Assembly: GCA_019722365.1 (NCBI GenBank)
Contig: JADFUC010001610.1
Span: forward strand, 1-64,000
Direction of reading: 5' to 3'
From: Lithospermum erythrorhizon
Taxonomy: Eukaryota; Streptophyta; Magnoliopsida; Boraginales; Boraginaceae
DNA length: 64,000 nucleotides
Shown here: positions 37,963 through 50,639 of the stretch, in pieces
How the letters are laid out: each line of letters opens with the position of its first letter
How positions within the stretch are numbered: the first letter of the stretch is position 1
Program-made: the position numbers and the translations under genes
The notes under the pieces: generated by a model
What the model was told of the DNA's origin: nothing
The model's input: only the letters and a program-made list of their open reading frames with translations
Database searches by the model: none

Positions 37963-40900
37963 ATTACTCCCGCTTAGCGTATAAAGAAGGAGTCACATCC
38001 AGATTGTTGATGTTGATGTTTGTGACCAGACTCGGACCGACGCTTGTCGCGGCGGTGATTAATGCACTACACCCAGTTAGCACGCTTAGTAAATGTATCC
38101 GAGGAGCCGTTCTCGGAGGAGATTGTTAATATCTTTGTCGATGGCCGGTTGCTTTTGTCTCGATATGCCAGATCGATGATGCTTGATCTTGTCTTCTTTG
38201 ATCTTGAATGCGATTGTAGAGATTCTTGGCTTAAGTATATAGCACTTTGAGGAGTCCACCTTGAAGATAGTGAACTTGTTTTTGTTTGATTCTGACTCCG
38301 AGATAAAATTGACGTAGTAACTTTTACCACATTATGATTAGCGCCAGTATGCCTCGGTGGTGGGACATAGCGATTACACTTAACGATCTTGATTGCCATG
38401 AGATTAACTCCTCACTGCGGAATACCGTTAAATTATCACGTCGCAGACTTAAATTGAATGATGTCACAGCCAGTGCGAATCGTGTAAGCAAATGGTTCCT
38501 TGGATTCAAAACAAATGCTGAAGCTTGCGGAGTTTCCTTAGTATCTCGAATCCGCTTAAATGCAGCTCCCGATGCTCTTTGCGGATTAGCGAGAAAATAC
38601 GCTTCTTAAAACCCAGCCCACAAATGTAATGTAGGCCTTATCTGATAAATTTGCATCACAATCAAAAACTACTCTGAGAGGTGTATGGAACGCTACTCAT
38701 GTACTTAATGTCATCTTCGGTCTTAGGACTCTTTTTAGAGCTCATGCAGGGGTGTGTTCAATTGGACAACTTATTGACTTTGCGTTGCCCATATTGACCT
38801 CTTAAGTACCTTGTAAGATGTACTTTTCTTGAGGCAAACCAGATTTTTCCCTTCTTACATCCACGATGATCGACTCCAAGTATATGATTTGTAGCTCTAA
38901 GTCTTTCGTCTCAGCTTTGTTGAGTTCCTTATTTAGGCTAACGATCTTGGTGATCCTTCCCTTGACTGAGCATGTAAATTACACATATGCTTGATAAGAT
39001 GATAATGTTATGGGTAATTAGATGCTTTAGTGAACACCACGGTGATCGACAAGAGTTTTCTTGAATCCATTTGCTTCCATAAAGGCCTTCAGGCTTGATG
39101 TACATTTTGCTAGGTGCTTGTTTTGAGTCATCTGAGCTTCTACGGTTTACAAACAAGTGTTTCACTTGCGCTTCCCGCTTGAATCCTCGGGTTGTTGCAT
39201 ATATATGTCCCTCTTGAAGATCACCATGGAGGAAAGGCAATGCTTAACATCCATCTGTTCCGAATTTCTAAGAAGTCATATGCGGCCTTGATCCAAGTAC
39301 TAGTCTGATTGAAGTAAATGCTTGACTCTTTGGAGAGAGGAATATCTCATGAAGTCACATTCTGTCTTTGTGCAAGTCGCCCCTTGACCGATGCGGCTTT
39401 GTATGGGTACATTAGTACTTGGATCGATCTTCGACTATAGTCCATACATTCTTCGGTACTTTGAAGTTATCTTTGTTTCTTCACTAGTGTAAATGTATAG
39501 TTCTTGTTGAAGGTTAAATACTTCTTCATGCATTGCCATCCATTTTCCTTTTCAGTACTATCAATAGCTTCTTGATAGTAGAGTGGTTCTCCCCCATCTG
39601 AAAGTAAGACATATTCATTGGGAGAATACCTGGAGGAACTAGTTCTAACTCTGGAAGATCTCCTAACTTCCTGGAGTGTTTGATCTTCAATCTGTGTGTT
39701 TGTACCACTTGCAGCAGTTGGTGATTGTTCAATCTCTCCATTTTCTTCAGGTTGATCAATGTCAGTAGAAGTGTGATCATTGTCTTCATTATTGATCATA
39801 GGCTCAGGTAATGGATTTCCTGAGATACTATGATCAATTTCTTCAAATATCATCTTAGCAATCAACAAGATCCTCTGTAAATGCACAGCTTTTTCAAGTT
39901 TGTACAGATCAAGCTATAAGTTTGATCTTCTTTGGAACATCAGCGTCTCGCCCACAATGATCTTTTTTGTCGGCTAGATCCATACAACTTGCCAGCAAAC
40001 TTCTCATCTCAAAAGAAACTCAGGAACACACACCTTTTGGAACTTGAAATCAAGTTTGTTCTTTGTCTTTAAGGACATGTGCATATGCTATCTTGACCAA
40101 AGTCCTTAAGTGTTTGTAAGAGACATCCTTTCCAGACCATGTCTTACCAGGGAACACTTCCGTTGGTGATGTAGTAGTGATAAGTTTATAATCTATTTCT
40201 TTGCTACAGCTTCACGGAAGTGTCTTGGAAGACTAGCATGTGATAACGTACATCTGTCTTCTCTCTGATTGTCCTATTCATTCTCGGCCCGCACCGTTGT
40301 CTTGAGGTGTTTTAAGAGACGATTCTTTAAGTATGCAATTCTTTGGAGCTTACGGTGTCTATCAATTCTCCAATGTACTCACCACCATTATGCGTCTTTA
40401 ATGCATTTAAGTACTTTGCGGTTTCTCTTTCAACTAATTGGTGAAGGTACTTAAAAGTTTAAATCATGATCTTTTGTTTTAATGCAAAGATCAGAGCCTT
40501 CCCTAGAGTGATCATCATTATAAGTGACAAAATAAGAGTTACCTCCCGTTATCTTCACTTTCATAGGCCACAATACATCACAGTACATAAGCTCTAAATT
40601 GCGGCCTTCCTTTGTGAGCTTTTATTGAATTTGATCTGTGTTCTTTCCCGTCAAGCGATGAGTCTGATCCTTGATTCGGTCATTGAAGGCAGTGAAGTGA
40701 CTTATTTTGTGAGAGAATATAAGTCCTTTAAGCTGACTCATATGCTTTAACTTTGTTGTGCCAAACATCTACGATAAACTTCTGCATTAATTTCACACTT
40801 TTTGTACTTTGAGTTTAGCTTTATCTGAGTGTACCGTCCTTGATTCTTGACAATGTTATTGATCCATACATCTCCATTGTCCATTACCAAAGATGTTATG

Positions 40901-42039
40901 ATATCGCCGTCATCACAGCACTTTGAAGATAGAAGACTCATCACGAAGTCGAGAATATTAGCCGACATCCTTAATTCAATCAACTTTCCATTGCAGTTTT
41001 CACAAACACACTTCGATTACGCCCGTGGTTGAGGTGGAGTATTTACATGCTGCAATTCCAAAATTTTCCTTCTTCGCTTAAAGTGTGAAAGAAGTCACTT
41101 ATTGGAAGGTCGCGTGAAGGAAGCTCACAGTCTACAATCCAAATACTTCTTACTCCAATGACGCAAGCGTACATCCGCTCCTCCGGCCTTCTAATGAGAT
41201 CCAACAACGATCTACAATTATTGTTTCGGCTTTCTTGACCTTTCTTGAGCAGTCTTTGCTTGAATGAGTAACCTCGATTTCGATGTCCTTTCTTATTGCG
41301 ATGATAATGGCATGTGTCTTGCTTTCTTGTTAAACCCAGCACTTAGCTTTGAGTTTAAATTGTTTAGTCTTTCTTGCTAAGCTTCTTTCCTTCATACGTA
41401 AGAGTTTCTTTGTTGTTTGACAATGTTGTGCGATTTTTACGCTATCTCTTCTTAGAACAACACCATTCGTGATGGAATTACAAACTTGCTCCTTGGAGCA
41501 AGGTTCCGTAGTCTGAAGAACTAAAGGGACACGAAGAGAGTTTCCCGTGAATCGAGGCGGTGAGCACTTAGAATCACTTGATACTCAGCCTCGTCATGAA
41601 GTCCAATTCCCATGGAGCTCGGTTGTGTAAATATGTGTTACTTGGTTTAGATCTTCAGGTGAGAGGCTCTCGGAAATCAGGATATCTGATTTGCTAATTA
41701 CTTTAATCAAGCCTACGCTTGTGAGCTCTTGCTTACTCATACTGGCTTACTTGACTTATACAAGCGTCCATGCTTGTTAGTAACACTATCAACATGATGG
41801 ATCAGCTTTTATATCTATAATCTCTTATATAACCTAGGCATCTTCCTATCCGATTCCTCCCATTCATACACACATACGTATTAGGTGGTGAATTCTAACT
41901 CTTCGATAGATGCAGCAAGTCTCTTAACATATAACTATCAAGCGTCTTGGTTTTCGGATGTGATAGTTGTTGACGTCGACATGACCGTCATTGGCTTGTC
42001 GAACTCCCGTGATGTTGTTAGACTGGAGCCATTACCAAT

Positions 42040-42492
42040 TGTTATTTTTAGGTCTGGAAACGATTAAATTAGCGATTTCAATTATTCAAGCTTAATCGAA
42101 AATCCCGATTTGATGTCTAAGAACCTAATTCCCAATTTCAAATATAGCATTAGTATGATGAGCCTAATTGATTAATTAAATGATTGAGCAATGCGAGATC
42201 GATGGTTTATGTTTGAGGTTAGAATCGCTTCACTCTTAGAATGGTTTATTAAACTTGAATCGATACAGTAAATATTCAAGCGATAGTAACTACAGTAATG
42301 CAACCTATCAATTTATGAGTGTTTGATCGATTTGCTGACCCTATTTATAGTCTGAGCTTGTTGTCCTCTGGGAATAGGATACAATGCTAATGTGATTCTA
42401 TCTAACAAATATAATAAAATCCTCTGTTATGTTTCTTGTCTTGATAAATTCTTGAGAATTAAGATTCTTGTCATCAAGCTTGAGGAAAAACA
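42040..42492 (-). repeat. 5' LTR of copia copy 1
   Basis: Starts TGTTTTTCCTC and ends in ...AAATAACA immediately before the primer-binding site. It shares CAAATATAGCATTAG and AAACTTGAATCGATAC-like blocks (plus-strand reading) with the outer LTR. Confidence 0.75.
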
Positions 42493-42642
42493 TGTAAAAT
42501 GGAAATGTCCCAAATCTTGAGAATATATATACTTCACCTTCTTAACGCTTGCTGCTCATAACATCCACAACATCTTTCTTGTTTACTATCTCGAGATTCA
42601 ATACAATCTTTTAGCCAATTCACATAATCAAGGAAAGAAAAA

Positions 42643-43042
42643 ATGGTGCTTTTTCAAGAAACTCATTAAGATGGCGAAGAAATGGCAAAAAATTCACCAC
42701 TCACAAGAAACAAATTACATTTCGAAGAGAAAATAGCAATGGAGATAAGTGTACAACTTCACATCCTCCCATTAATCAAAGGCGTGCAGAATGTTGTAGT
42801 CTATTCCGCTGATAAACATCGCTTTGAAATTTACTATTTTGGTTTAACAATGAAACATTTGAAATTACTATTGGAGATGGCGGAAGAAGTTCGGGCTACC
42901 TAATGGCACCCTATTGTTTACCTGTTGATGGACAAGTATTGAATTACATAATCTGAGTGATCCAAGCAGAGGTGTAGCTGGAGATATTCACAAAGCTTAG
43001 TCTCTCTGTTGCTCAAAGTCAATTTCAATTTCCTCATTGCAC
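42643..43042 (+). pseudogene. SAUR pseudogene (left arm)
   Basis: SAUR proteins are small auxin-induced regulators that inhibit PP2C.D phosphatases in growth control. Homologous blocks are the N-terminal KKLIKMAKKWQK-type stretch (about 42658-42693), the core VVYSADKHRFEI (about 42800-42835), LLLEMAEEV and FGLPNGT (about 42865-42910), and the C-terminal PVDGQVLNYI (about 42920-42950). The tail runs to about 43042. The blocks lie in different frames with stops (TAA after eight codons from the ATG), so it is dead. The partner in the right arm is damaged differently. Confidence 0.8.
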
Positions 43043-43368
43043 CAGAAATGAGACATGGACAATTACTTATATTGATCTATCATAGTCAATGAATGATTGT
43101 GAATACTATTGTAAATTTTACCCACTTGATATTAATCAGATCAAAGATTCCATATATAATTTTCCCTCTTATTCATTCATATGATCCTCTAACTCTAGAT
43201 TCAATTGCTGTAATATAATAACATATGCTCGTCTTCTAAAAATACTAAGGGTACGTTGAAGCCCTTTCGATGAGGTGTATAGTCTAGTCTTTGAAACAAA
43301 ATTCATTCCCTCTATGAGACTGCAAGTTTCTGCAAATACCACGAAATCGAGCAAAAATAAGAGTTTAA

Positions 43369-43585
43369 TCTGTCAGACAACCATGAGACCATCTCAGTTC
43401 CACAGGGGTTCCAAGAACGATCATCTGCTGCAAAGAGGTCTGAACCAGACCCCAAGTGCTACTAATCACGCTCTAGTCCCCATGAAAATTCGTAAATTCA
43501 TCACAGACTTGGTTTTCTTGTCTCCCTTAGAACTCAAAGTTGCAGAAGTGCGAGCCTATAGAACGAATCTGTTCAAATGAGTCGT
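43369..43585 (-). ncRNA. U3 snoRNA copy (left arm), damaged 5' domain
   Basis: The minus strand begins ACGAC at 43585 and follows plant U3 to GTCTGACAGA at about 43371. U3 is the box C/D snoRNA of the SSU processome that base-pairs with pre-rRNA for 18S processing. Box C' (GAGCGTGA), box C (GCAGATGATCGTTCTTGG) and box D (GTCTGA) are kept. The 5' hinge/box A segment is altered: canonical GGATCTGTTC reads GATTCGTTC here. A T-run (43356-43352) follows as a Pol III terminator. Because the pairing domain is damaged, this copy is probably not functional. Confidence 0.82.
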
Positions 43586-43607
43586 GACCATGAATGATGA
43601 CTTACCT

Positions 43608-43651
43608 TATAAAACCAAGTCTTCTTCCATCTAATCTTCTATATGTGGGAT
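43608..43651 (-). promoter_or_regulatory. USE and TATA of left-arm U3
   Basis: On the minus strand ATCCCACATAT (43651-43641) matches the plant snRNA upstream sequence element RTCCCACATCG with two mismatches. TTTTATAA (43615-43608) lies about 25 bp downstream and 23-25 bp before the U3 start. This short USE-TATA distance is the Pol III type known for plant U3 and U6. Confidence 0.7.
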
Positions 43652-43659
43652 GCTGGACA

Positions 43660-46600
43660 GTTCTTTTTCTGCTTCTTTGTTCGTGACTCCTCTCTAGATA
43701 GCTTCCTTGTCTAGATTCATTTTCATATCTAGATAGCTTCCTTTTCAGACAGGTAAGTTGGACTACTAAATCACCACTTCAAAAAACCACCATCACAATC
43801 ATATTGAAATTCTCACTGTATGTTCAATTTACATTTGTTATTATGAACTTGTATATACAATGCAATTCAAGGTTATGCATATTGCAATTCCTATTTCGTA
43901 AAATTGTTATGATAATCTATAGATTCAAACACATACTATTTTAAATAGATTCAATATATTTATCTCTTTAGGGTGTCAGTATGAAACAGGAGGGTCATGT
44001 CTCAAAAAAATATAATACAATCACTAATTCTAACTTATGAATTCAACAAAAAGTACAATATCAGTGTCATTTGATTACTAGTAAATTCATATGTCTGCGT
44101 TGCCGTGGAACACGTATGACGAGCTTGATAATTATTTATCAATTATGAAATCTTATCGTCTTGTGTAAGTTAATTGTTAAGAAATATAAAAAATTAAGTG
44201 ATAATTTAAATGTGATTTTTCAATTACTTATATGTTGGATAACTATAATTCTAATATGATGAAATAAATCGAAAATAGAGCGTTTCTATAGTATTATTAG
44301 TATTTTAACAAGTAACAACAATTAGAGATATCTGAGAAACATATTTATATTACATATTCGAACATACAAATATTAATGCGTTTCACGTATTTAACGATAA
44401 TGACATTTAGTTTAACAGAAATAATATTTAGTATCGCGTTATCAGTTCCATCTTTATACAGCGAATAGTAAAATTATAAGATAGATAAATGAGTCAACTA
44501 AACTTAAACATATTTTCAATGTAACTTAATTTATTCTTTTTGGTACAATAATATAAGAGTCGAAATATTTAGAGTTGAAGTTAAATGGCTTAAAAGTGTT
44601 AATCGTCATTTTTTCTACATAAATTACCATAATAAGAAAAGTTAGCATACTTATTAGGCATTATAAAGAAATTTAGTGAAATGGGTTATTTTTTACCTGC
44701 ATGTAATTCTTTAAAAAAATTTGTAGTCGGGTTCGAGCAGCCGTGCAATGCATATTTTTTATGTTTGTTGTTACCGTATGGTAGATAGTTACCTTCTTGT
44801 TTTAATACATGAGTGTTTTTAAACTGTGGTCTATAGATTTGAGAATAGTGGTTCAAAAGTGTAACGGTAGATTTAACCTTTTAAAAAACACAATTTGTCT
44901 ATCCATTTGTTTATAATAGTGGAGTTTTTAATACAAATTTCTCTATCATTTATTTATGTAATTAATTCATTATAATAATTTAATACAATGATGTAGTTGT
45001 AGTTTTGAATTAACTTTTAATATATAATAATCTGTAATAAAATAGTAATAAAATATAAATAATTAATTCTATTAAAGGGAAATAAATAAATATGATCAAA
45101 ACAAAAATAGAAGAAACACATATTTTACCTATGATTATTGTTATTATTACTACTACTACTATTATTATTATTATTATTATTATTATCAATATAAATAGTT
45201 GGTTTTAATTCATGACAATGATCCTTAAAGTAGATTATATGAATAGATGGTGAAAGAATGTCAAGAGTTTATGGATTAGTAGGTCAATTTTGTCCATTTT
45301 GTAGCTTAAATGGATTAGATGAAAGATTTTGAAGAATTTTCGATTTGGCATGTGAAGTTATTTAATTTGTTAAGTTTTTATTCATGAAGTTGTTTTAGGG
45401 GTCTTTCGTTTATTACGTATAATTCTTTAATTTTTATTCTATAAAGAGCGTTTTTGAAGCTAAACAAAGCCATCAGACAAGTTAAATAATCATTGAGACC
45501 ATTTCAATAGTTTTTAATTTTTAAAACATATATGGTATGATAATAATATTAGTCATACATTAAGACAGCATAAGGCCAGTGCATAAAATATAAATAAAAT
45601 ACATATATATAAATGGTAAATTGAAAATGAAAAATATACGTCTGAAGATTCTTACTAATTATTTGGAGAATCAATTACAAGAGGAAAAAAGTTTAGAACC
45701 GATTTCGCCCTAAAAAATATAATCTACCAAAATAAACAACTAATACATAATAATTTTTTTCAAAAATCATAAAACTAATATATATTCATTATGTACAAGT
45801 CTAATTGCACAAGATTTATATAAATATAAAAACAATAATTGAATATATTAAAGAAGATAAATGTATAGTACTTGCTCAGATTCTTATCAATTATATTGAA
45901 AATGTGTCTGCAATGACGTGGAAGGCTTGCTTGTTTATTGCATCCTAAAGAAACAAACTCAATGTCAATTAAAAATAGGTAGAAGTGATTTGTCTGTGAA
46001 ATATAATATATTTGAAAAAGAATAATATCTAGATTCTGATTCTTGATCATTAGCCAAAATTCATTTCTCTTTTAATTGATCATATAGGAATTCAATGCAA
46101 CTTTATCTTGATCTTTCCACTTTTATCCCTTAATAAAGTACTTTTTGTTTTCATGATTAATTAAAATATTTTTTGATAAAGTACCTTTTTAGGATATATT
46201 AGTAATATTAATTAAGCTCTTAATAAAGTACTTTTTACCTCCATGATCAAGTAAATTGGGACGGAGGGAGTATATAAGTACTTACCAAGATTCTTGTCAA
46301 TTGTCTCGTAGATTGTGTTCAAGAGTGATGAAGCTTAAGAGTTTATTGCATCCTAAATAAAGTAAATTCAATCTATCAAAATAAAAAATATTTGAGAATT
46401 GTTTGTGTCAAAGGAATGTAAATAGTCCTAATTAAAGTTATGAATGATTTTTTAATTTACCTTAAGTACTAAAATAACCTAGACTTTCATTTACACCCAA
46501 ACTTAATGAGTTTAATTTTCATTAAATACTTATGTATAAAACTTTCATGTATCTTTATTGATATTTTTTATATTATTGAATTAAAATATACCTCGTAAGA

Positions 46601-47055
46601 AAATAAACTAATATATTATTATATTTTACTTATTTTCTTTTTATTTTTCATAATATACATTAGGTCATATATTTCACTATAAAAAGTATTAAAATTGCCT
46701 TAATTTTGTGTAATAAAACTAAAGTATATTAGTTATAAAGTATTGATTTGACAACTCATATTTTATTTTAATTTTTAAAGATTATTACTACAATGTACAA
46801 CTTTTTTTTAGTTGTGATCAATTAAGTCGTATCTTTCATTATAATATTAAAATTTTCTCCAACTATGTAAGAGTGGACATATAAATGAAATTTAATAACA
46901 TACAAATTCTCAACCCAAACATAAATATGGTTGCGATGAAATCTTTTTAATCAAATTAATATTTTAAACAAATTTAGTTACCAAAAATATGCAATCCGTT
47001 GACGAAACCAAAGCTATTTAGGCATTCAAAAAATAAAAAGAAATGGATTTCTTTA
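43660..47055. other. AT-rich inner part of the left arm
   Basis: No gene seen. It contains an ATT/ACT microsatellite (about 45140-45185) and a MITE at the inner side. It mirrors 50583-53940. Confidence 0.6.
46022..46275. mobile_element. Stowaway-like MITE in left arm
   Basis: GGGACGGAGGGAGTATA at 46258-46274 is a Stowaway terminus; the reverse-oriented equivalent occurs in the right arm at about 51368-51622, where the far end reads GAGACGGACGAGAG. The other end in this copy is decayed, so the left limit is approximate. The MITE predates the inverted duplication. Confidence 0.55.
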
Positions 47056-47479
47056 ATGCCTTACTGAGTATTGACGGGATCAACGAACCGTTCTTTTCTT
47101 TGGTAGACAACGACATACTACACATAGGTATTGACCAATACTCTTGAAGTTCTCAATGGTGTGTCCATTTGGCCATGGAACACCGCGCTTTGGTTCTGTG
47201 AGTTATTTCGGAATAATCGCCCTACGCATTTTCCTCACAGAAAGCGGCCCAGCTCTTCGCATAGGTGACTTCTCAAGTTATAGAGTAACCAGCGATACTC
47301 TTTCGCACCGATCGTCGATCTTATCACGAGAGTCATTAGGCTAAGCTCAGCCTATCCCTCTGGTATCCTTTGTTTCTCATCTAGGAATGGGTGAGGTGAA
47401 TTGCGGTGATTTCAATTATGATTACATTAGGTTGTCCCATTGAACTGAATCTTGGGATCTCGATCCAACTAGGATGGGT

Positions 47480-47850
47480 TTCCTTCATAATCATCTTATT
47501 CTGGGCTTAAGTCCCGTTCCTTTTTGATGATTTCTCGACTAGTCCTCTGTTACTTTGGTTAGTGGATAAGCTATGTTATCTTTTGATTTGATGTAATCAA
47601 TCTTGATAACTCAAAATTGAGATTAATTGTCTAATGGTATTATGTCGGCAGATGTGTAAAGGCTTACCATTAATATTTAGCTTTGTGCCCTTCAATTCTT
47701 TGATTATTATCACGATGTATACCAGTATGGAGGCACCGGTCTTTCAGCACAGGGGGATGTCCTCCCAAAATAGGCGTAACCATTCAACCTCTTCTCCGCT
47801 TTTGTCTAATCTTATGGTCCCATTCTGGTGTGTTGAAATAATATAAATAC
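47480..47850 (-). pseudogene. Copia RNase H fragment, lineage B
   Basis: The minus strand reads EEVEWLRLFWEDIPL at about 47800, then NGKP.HICR..HNT, then IDYIKSKDNIAYPLTK at about 47590-47545 and GTGLKPR near the end. This is the C-terminal RNase H of a copia polyprotein from a lineage different from the arm elements. Frames shift and the catalytic aspartate block is degraded. Confidence 0.75.
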
Positions 47851-48465
47851 TAAGCGAGATCTCAACCTGACCTATGAGTCTAATAACTAAGTAATCTGAG
47901 CAGACAATAATGAAAATCTAGAAGTAAACCTTACCAAATCTTTATATAGGTTCCCCACTTGAGAGTACGTCCTGTTCTTCTTTGTGAAATCTACTGGGAA
48001 ATGTACTCACAATGATTATAACAGTCTAAAATAAACTAAGCTTCTCTAATTGGGTAATACTTTATAATTTAGTATTCTCAATGATAAATCTACATTAGTT
48101 GCCAAATGATATACAAATGATACTAATCAAGTAGAGAACAACTCTAATGAATTTGGAAAAATTGAAAAAATTGAGAGAAAATAGATATTTTGGATATCTG
48201 AGTGGCCTAATCTCACGTTTATGCACTTCCACCGTCTGTCGCCAGAGACCTCGCCCGGGACCCACTTGGTCTCGATAGAGGGTCGATAGCCTCTAGGCAG
48301 CATTACCGCAGTGAGGGCCTCCATTTGTGCATCGAGACCCCCATCGAGACCTCAGGGTCTCGATGGGGTCTCGATCCCCTGCATCTCCAAGCTATGAAAA
48401 TGTCAACTTGACAATCTCAGCCAAACCTTTTCATATCGATGTTTCAAGACTTCTCGTTCATGACA

Positions 48466-49650
48466 TTAGGCTACTGTTTCAGAAAGGTTAGCGAGTCGAA
48501 ACATGACTTCAACTTTTCCTTGTTTACAACCTTTATAAACATATCGGTCGGATTCCGATCCTCCCGTAATCTTTGACTTTAGGACCCCGTTCCGTCTGAG
48601 CATTATGAAATGAACAGATCTATGTCCTAAAACATGGTTTAGCAGATAAATTGCACTCGACTTCTCACGGTACAAAGGTGTTACATCATGCTTAGATTGA
48701 CTCTTTCAAGAAGTACGCAACCAAATATCTTTGAAGCTACTTCATAAATATACTCTTATGCAACTAGACAATGCTACTATTGGTTGCAACCGATCTCAAT
48801 TTAATATGAAATTACACAACGTGAATACATATCCACTAGTAGACTTCTGTCAACACTCATGTATATCCGGTATGGCATCAGTAACCCACGTACTAGATTT
48901 ACGAAAACATAGGATTTTTAACCGCTACCCCGTTCAGGTATCTCAAAATGCCCTTCTGCTTCCCGATGTTCTCTCACAGGTTAGACATATATCTCTGACA
49001 ACTCCTGGCATGTGCAATGCTCGAGGTCTAGTCTTGCCCATAGCATACATAAGACTACCTCTTTACTTGAAACATAAGGCTTTTTGATGGCTATACTCTA
49101 AATCATCTTGAAGTCTCGGTGAATGTTGTCTTGATAATTGAAAATGAAAGCTGACTAACGGGTACTCACGGACTTGTATCGGCGTGTTGGGCCAATGATT
49201 ACCTTCTTCAAATATTCCTCTTGTGTTAATCTCGGAGAAGTCCGATGTCAGATTCTTCCCAGAATTTGCTTCGCCTCAGCTTGGGTCCTTCATTATGAAA
49301 TCCAACGGCAACTCTTTCTTCCAACATGTTCACCTTTACTGACTCGGCTCATGATCAACATATCATCAACATAGAAGCTAAGATAGCATAATCTTTTTTG
49401 AAACTTCGCATGTAACAACGGTGAATTGGAATTACGCTGACTTACAAACTTCAACCTTTTGATAAAGTTATCAAATGTAATATTCCACTGCCTCGGAGCT
49501 TGTTTTGAAACCGATACGACCTCTTACGAAGTTTGCGAGACCAAATTTTTCTTTTCCCCAACCTCGAAAGCCTTGAGGTTTAGCTTCATGAATAACTCTT
49601 CATCCCAGATCACCGTACTTAAGGCAGTTTTTGCATCCGTTCCAAAAAAT
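48466..49650 (-). pseudogene. Copia RT and RNase H fragment, lineage C
   Basis: On the minus strand one lightly damaged stretch from about 49645 reads DAKTALSTVIWDEELFMKL, VGEKKNLV, then KQAPRQWNITFDNFIKR. It continues to the RT active site FYVDDMLIMSRVSKGEHVG at about 49380-49325. RNase H debris with SAIYLLNHVLGHRSVHFI follows at about 48670-48610. GC-richer DNA below it (47900-48460), with repeated GGTCTCGATGGGG strings, may be its LTR. Integrase and gag are absent because the element is cut at about 49650, next to sequence resembling the arm edge. Confidence 0.75.
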
Positions 49651-49737
49651 AAAAAGAAATAGATTTCCTTTGTAAATACATGTGTGCGGACAAAGAATGG
49701 TCGATACACATTGTGCGATCACGTTGAACTCCGGTGT

Positions 49738-50280
49738 TAAGAGGGACATATAAATCATATTTAATATTATTGTAAATTCTCAAAATTGAAAATAAATCTT
49801 TGCAATCAAATTTAATTATATAAATATGTAATCACATTGAATGAAACAAAATTATTAAGAAAAGGAAGGCATTTATTTTTAGGTTTGAATACTTAAACGT
49901 TTTGTTTCGTTCTGATGTGATTATATGTTTACTGTAATTAAATTGTTACAAAATTCTTTGACTTGAAATTACAATATTAAATATCGTTATATGTCCTCTT
50001 CGATGTTAGAAAAATTTCAATATATTTATGATTAAAACATGACTTATTGTCTACGTAGCTAAAAGAAAGTTATACATTATAAGAATAATAACAATATTTA
50101 AAATTAATATACAGTTGTTAAATAAATGTTTTAGGAACTAATATGATTTGAGTGAAATAACATAATTAGAGGCAATTTAAGTATTTTTATAGTGAAATAT
50201 ATGGCTATTAATATATCTAGAGAAAAATAAAAATATAAATATAAAGTTCAATATAATACTACAACATTAAAAAATGGATA
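49738..50280. repeat. Diverged extra copies of the arm inner edge
   Basis: 49738-49850 resembles left-arm 46865-46990 in the same orientation (GACATATAAAT, ATTCTCAA, AATCAAATT). 50040-50215 resembles right-arm 50815-50975 (AAAGAAAGTT, AGGCAATTTAA, TATAGTGAAAT). They form a small second inverted pair inside the spacer. Confidence 0.6.
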
Positions 50281-50639
50281 TCAATTTATTTTTTGTAACG
50301 CCCTTCCCCGTGGCTGGGTCGATGCGTTATTAGACTTGATGGTGCCTCCAAAAACCACCGCATGTATTTCCAACGTGTTTTGTCTCGCTCGCGTGCTCAG
50401 CTTCCCGATTAGATTAAGCCCATCCCAAGGAAATTACCCAGGGGTGAACCACGGCAACCTTTGGAGTTATGGGATAAGCTTCGAAAAGATGCATCTTGGT
50501 GAGTATAGTGTGCAATCCAAATCTTATCAAATTCAAATTTTTGGGTAAGATACAATATTATAATATTTTTAATGTGCGGAACAAAAGAAATGCATTTCTT
50601 TTATTTTTTTGAATGCCTAAATAGCTTTGGTTTCGTTCA

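Larger units (their letters stand above)
37401..42492 (-). mobile_element. Degenerate Ty1/copia element (copy 1)
   Basis: The minus-strand LTR element has its 5' LTR at 42492-42040 and its 3' LTR at 37962-37401. A primer-binding site (ATTGGTAATGGCTCC, near the usual TTGGTATCAGAGCC) lies just inside the 5' LTR. Remains in order are a gag knuckle relic (about 41310), a protease-like WIVD (about 41150), integrase (matching DNGGEY at about 40380), the integrase-RT linker RRSSRVRTSS...RYSPNEYVLL (39670-39580), the RT start FLHGDLQE (about 39240), and RNase H debris. Gene order places it in copia, resembling TNT1/Tork-type elements. It has many stops and frameshifts and cannot be active. No target duplication is visible (TTACA versus CGCTA). 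Confidence 0.85.
37401..47055. repeat. Left arm of a 22.6-kb imperfect palindrome
   Basis: This stretch is the reverse complement of 50583-60042 along its whole length. Paired landmarks sum to nearly the same number: 47021-47027 with 50611-50617 (97.64 kb), the USE/TATA and U3 region at 43.6 with 54.0 (97.6), the stretch at 42.55 with 55.03 (97.58), and copia pol at 39.57 with 57.98 (97.55). The arms differ by substitutions and many short indels. Contents from outside in are copia element, SAUR relic, U3 copy, and AT-rich DNA with a microsatellite and a MITE. Confidence 0.9.
47056..50582. other. Palindrome spacer (3.5 kb)
   Basis: DNA between the two arms. It contains 3' remains of two copia elements on the minus strand and, at 49740-50280, shorter diverged copies of arm-edge sequence. 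The spacer is not itself palindromic overall. Confidence 0.8.

Noticed and set aside
37401..42492. CRISPR-like or satellite array as explanation of the repeats
   Set aside because: The repeats are two LTRs plus internal copia domains, not regularly spaced short repeats.
43275..43580. 101-codon plus-strand open frame across 43.4-43.6 kb
   Set aside because: It lies antisense over the U3 snoRNA copy; the conservation among four copies is explained by the RNA.
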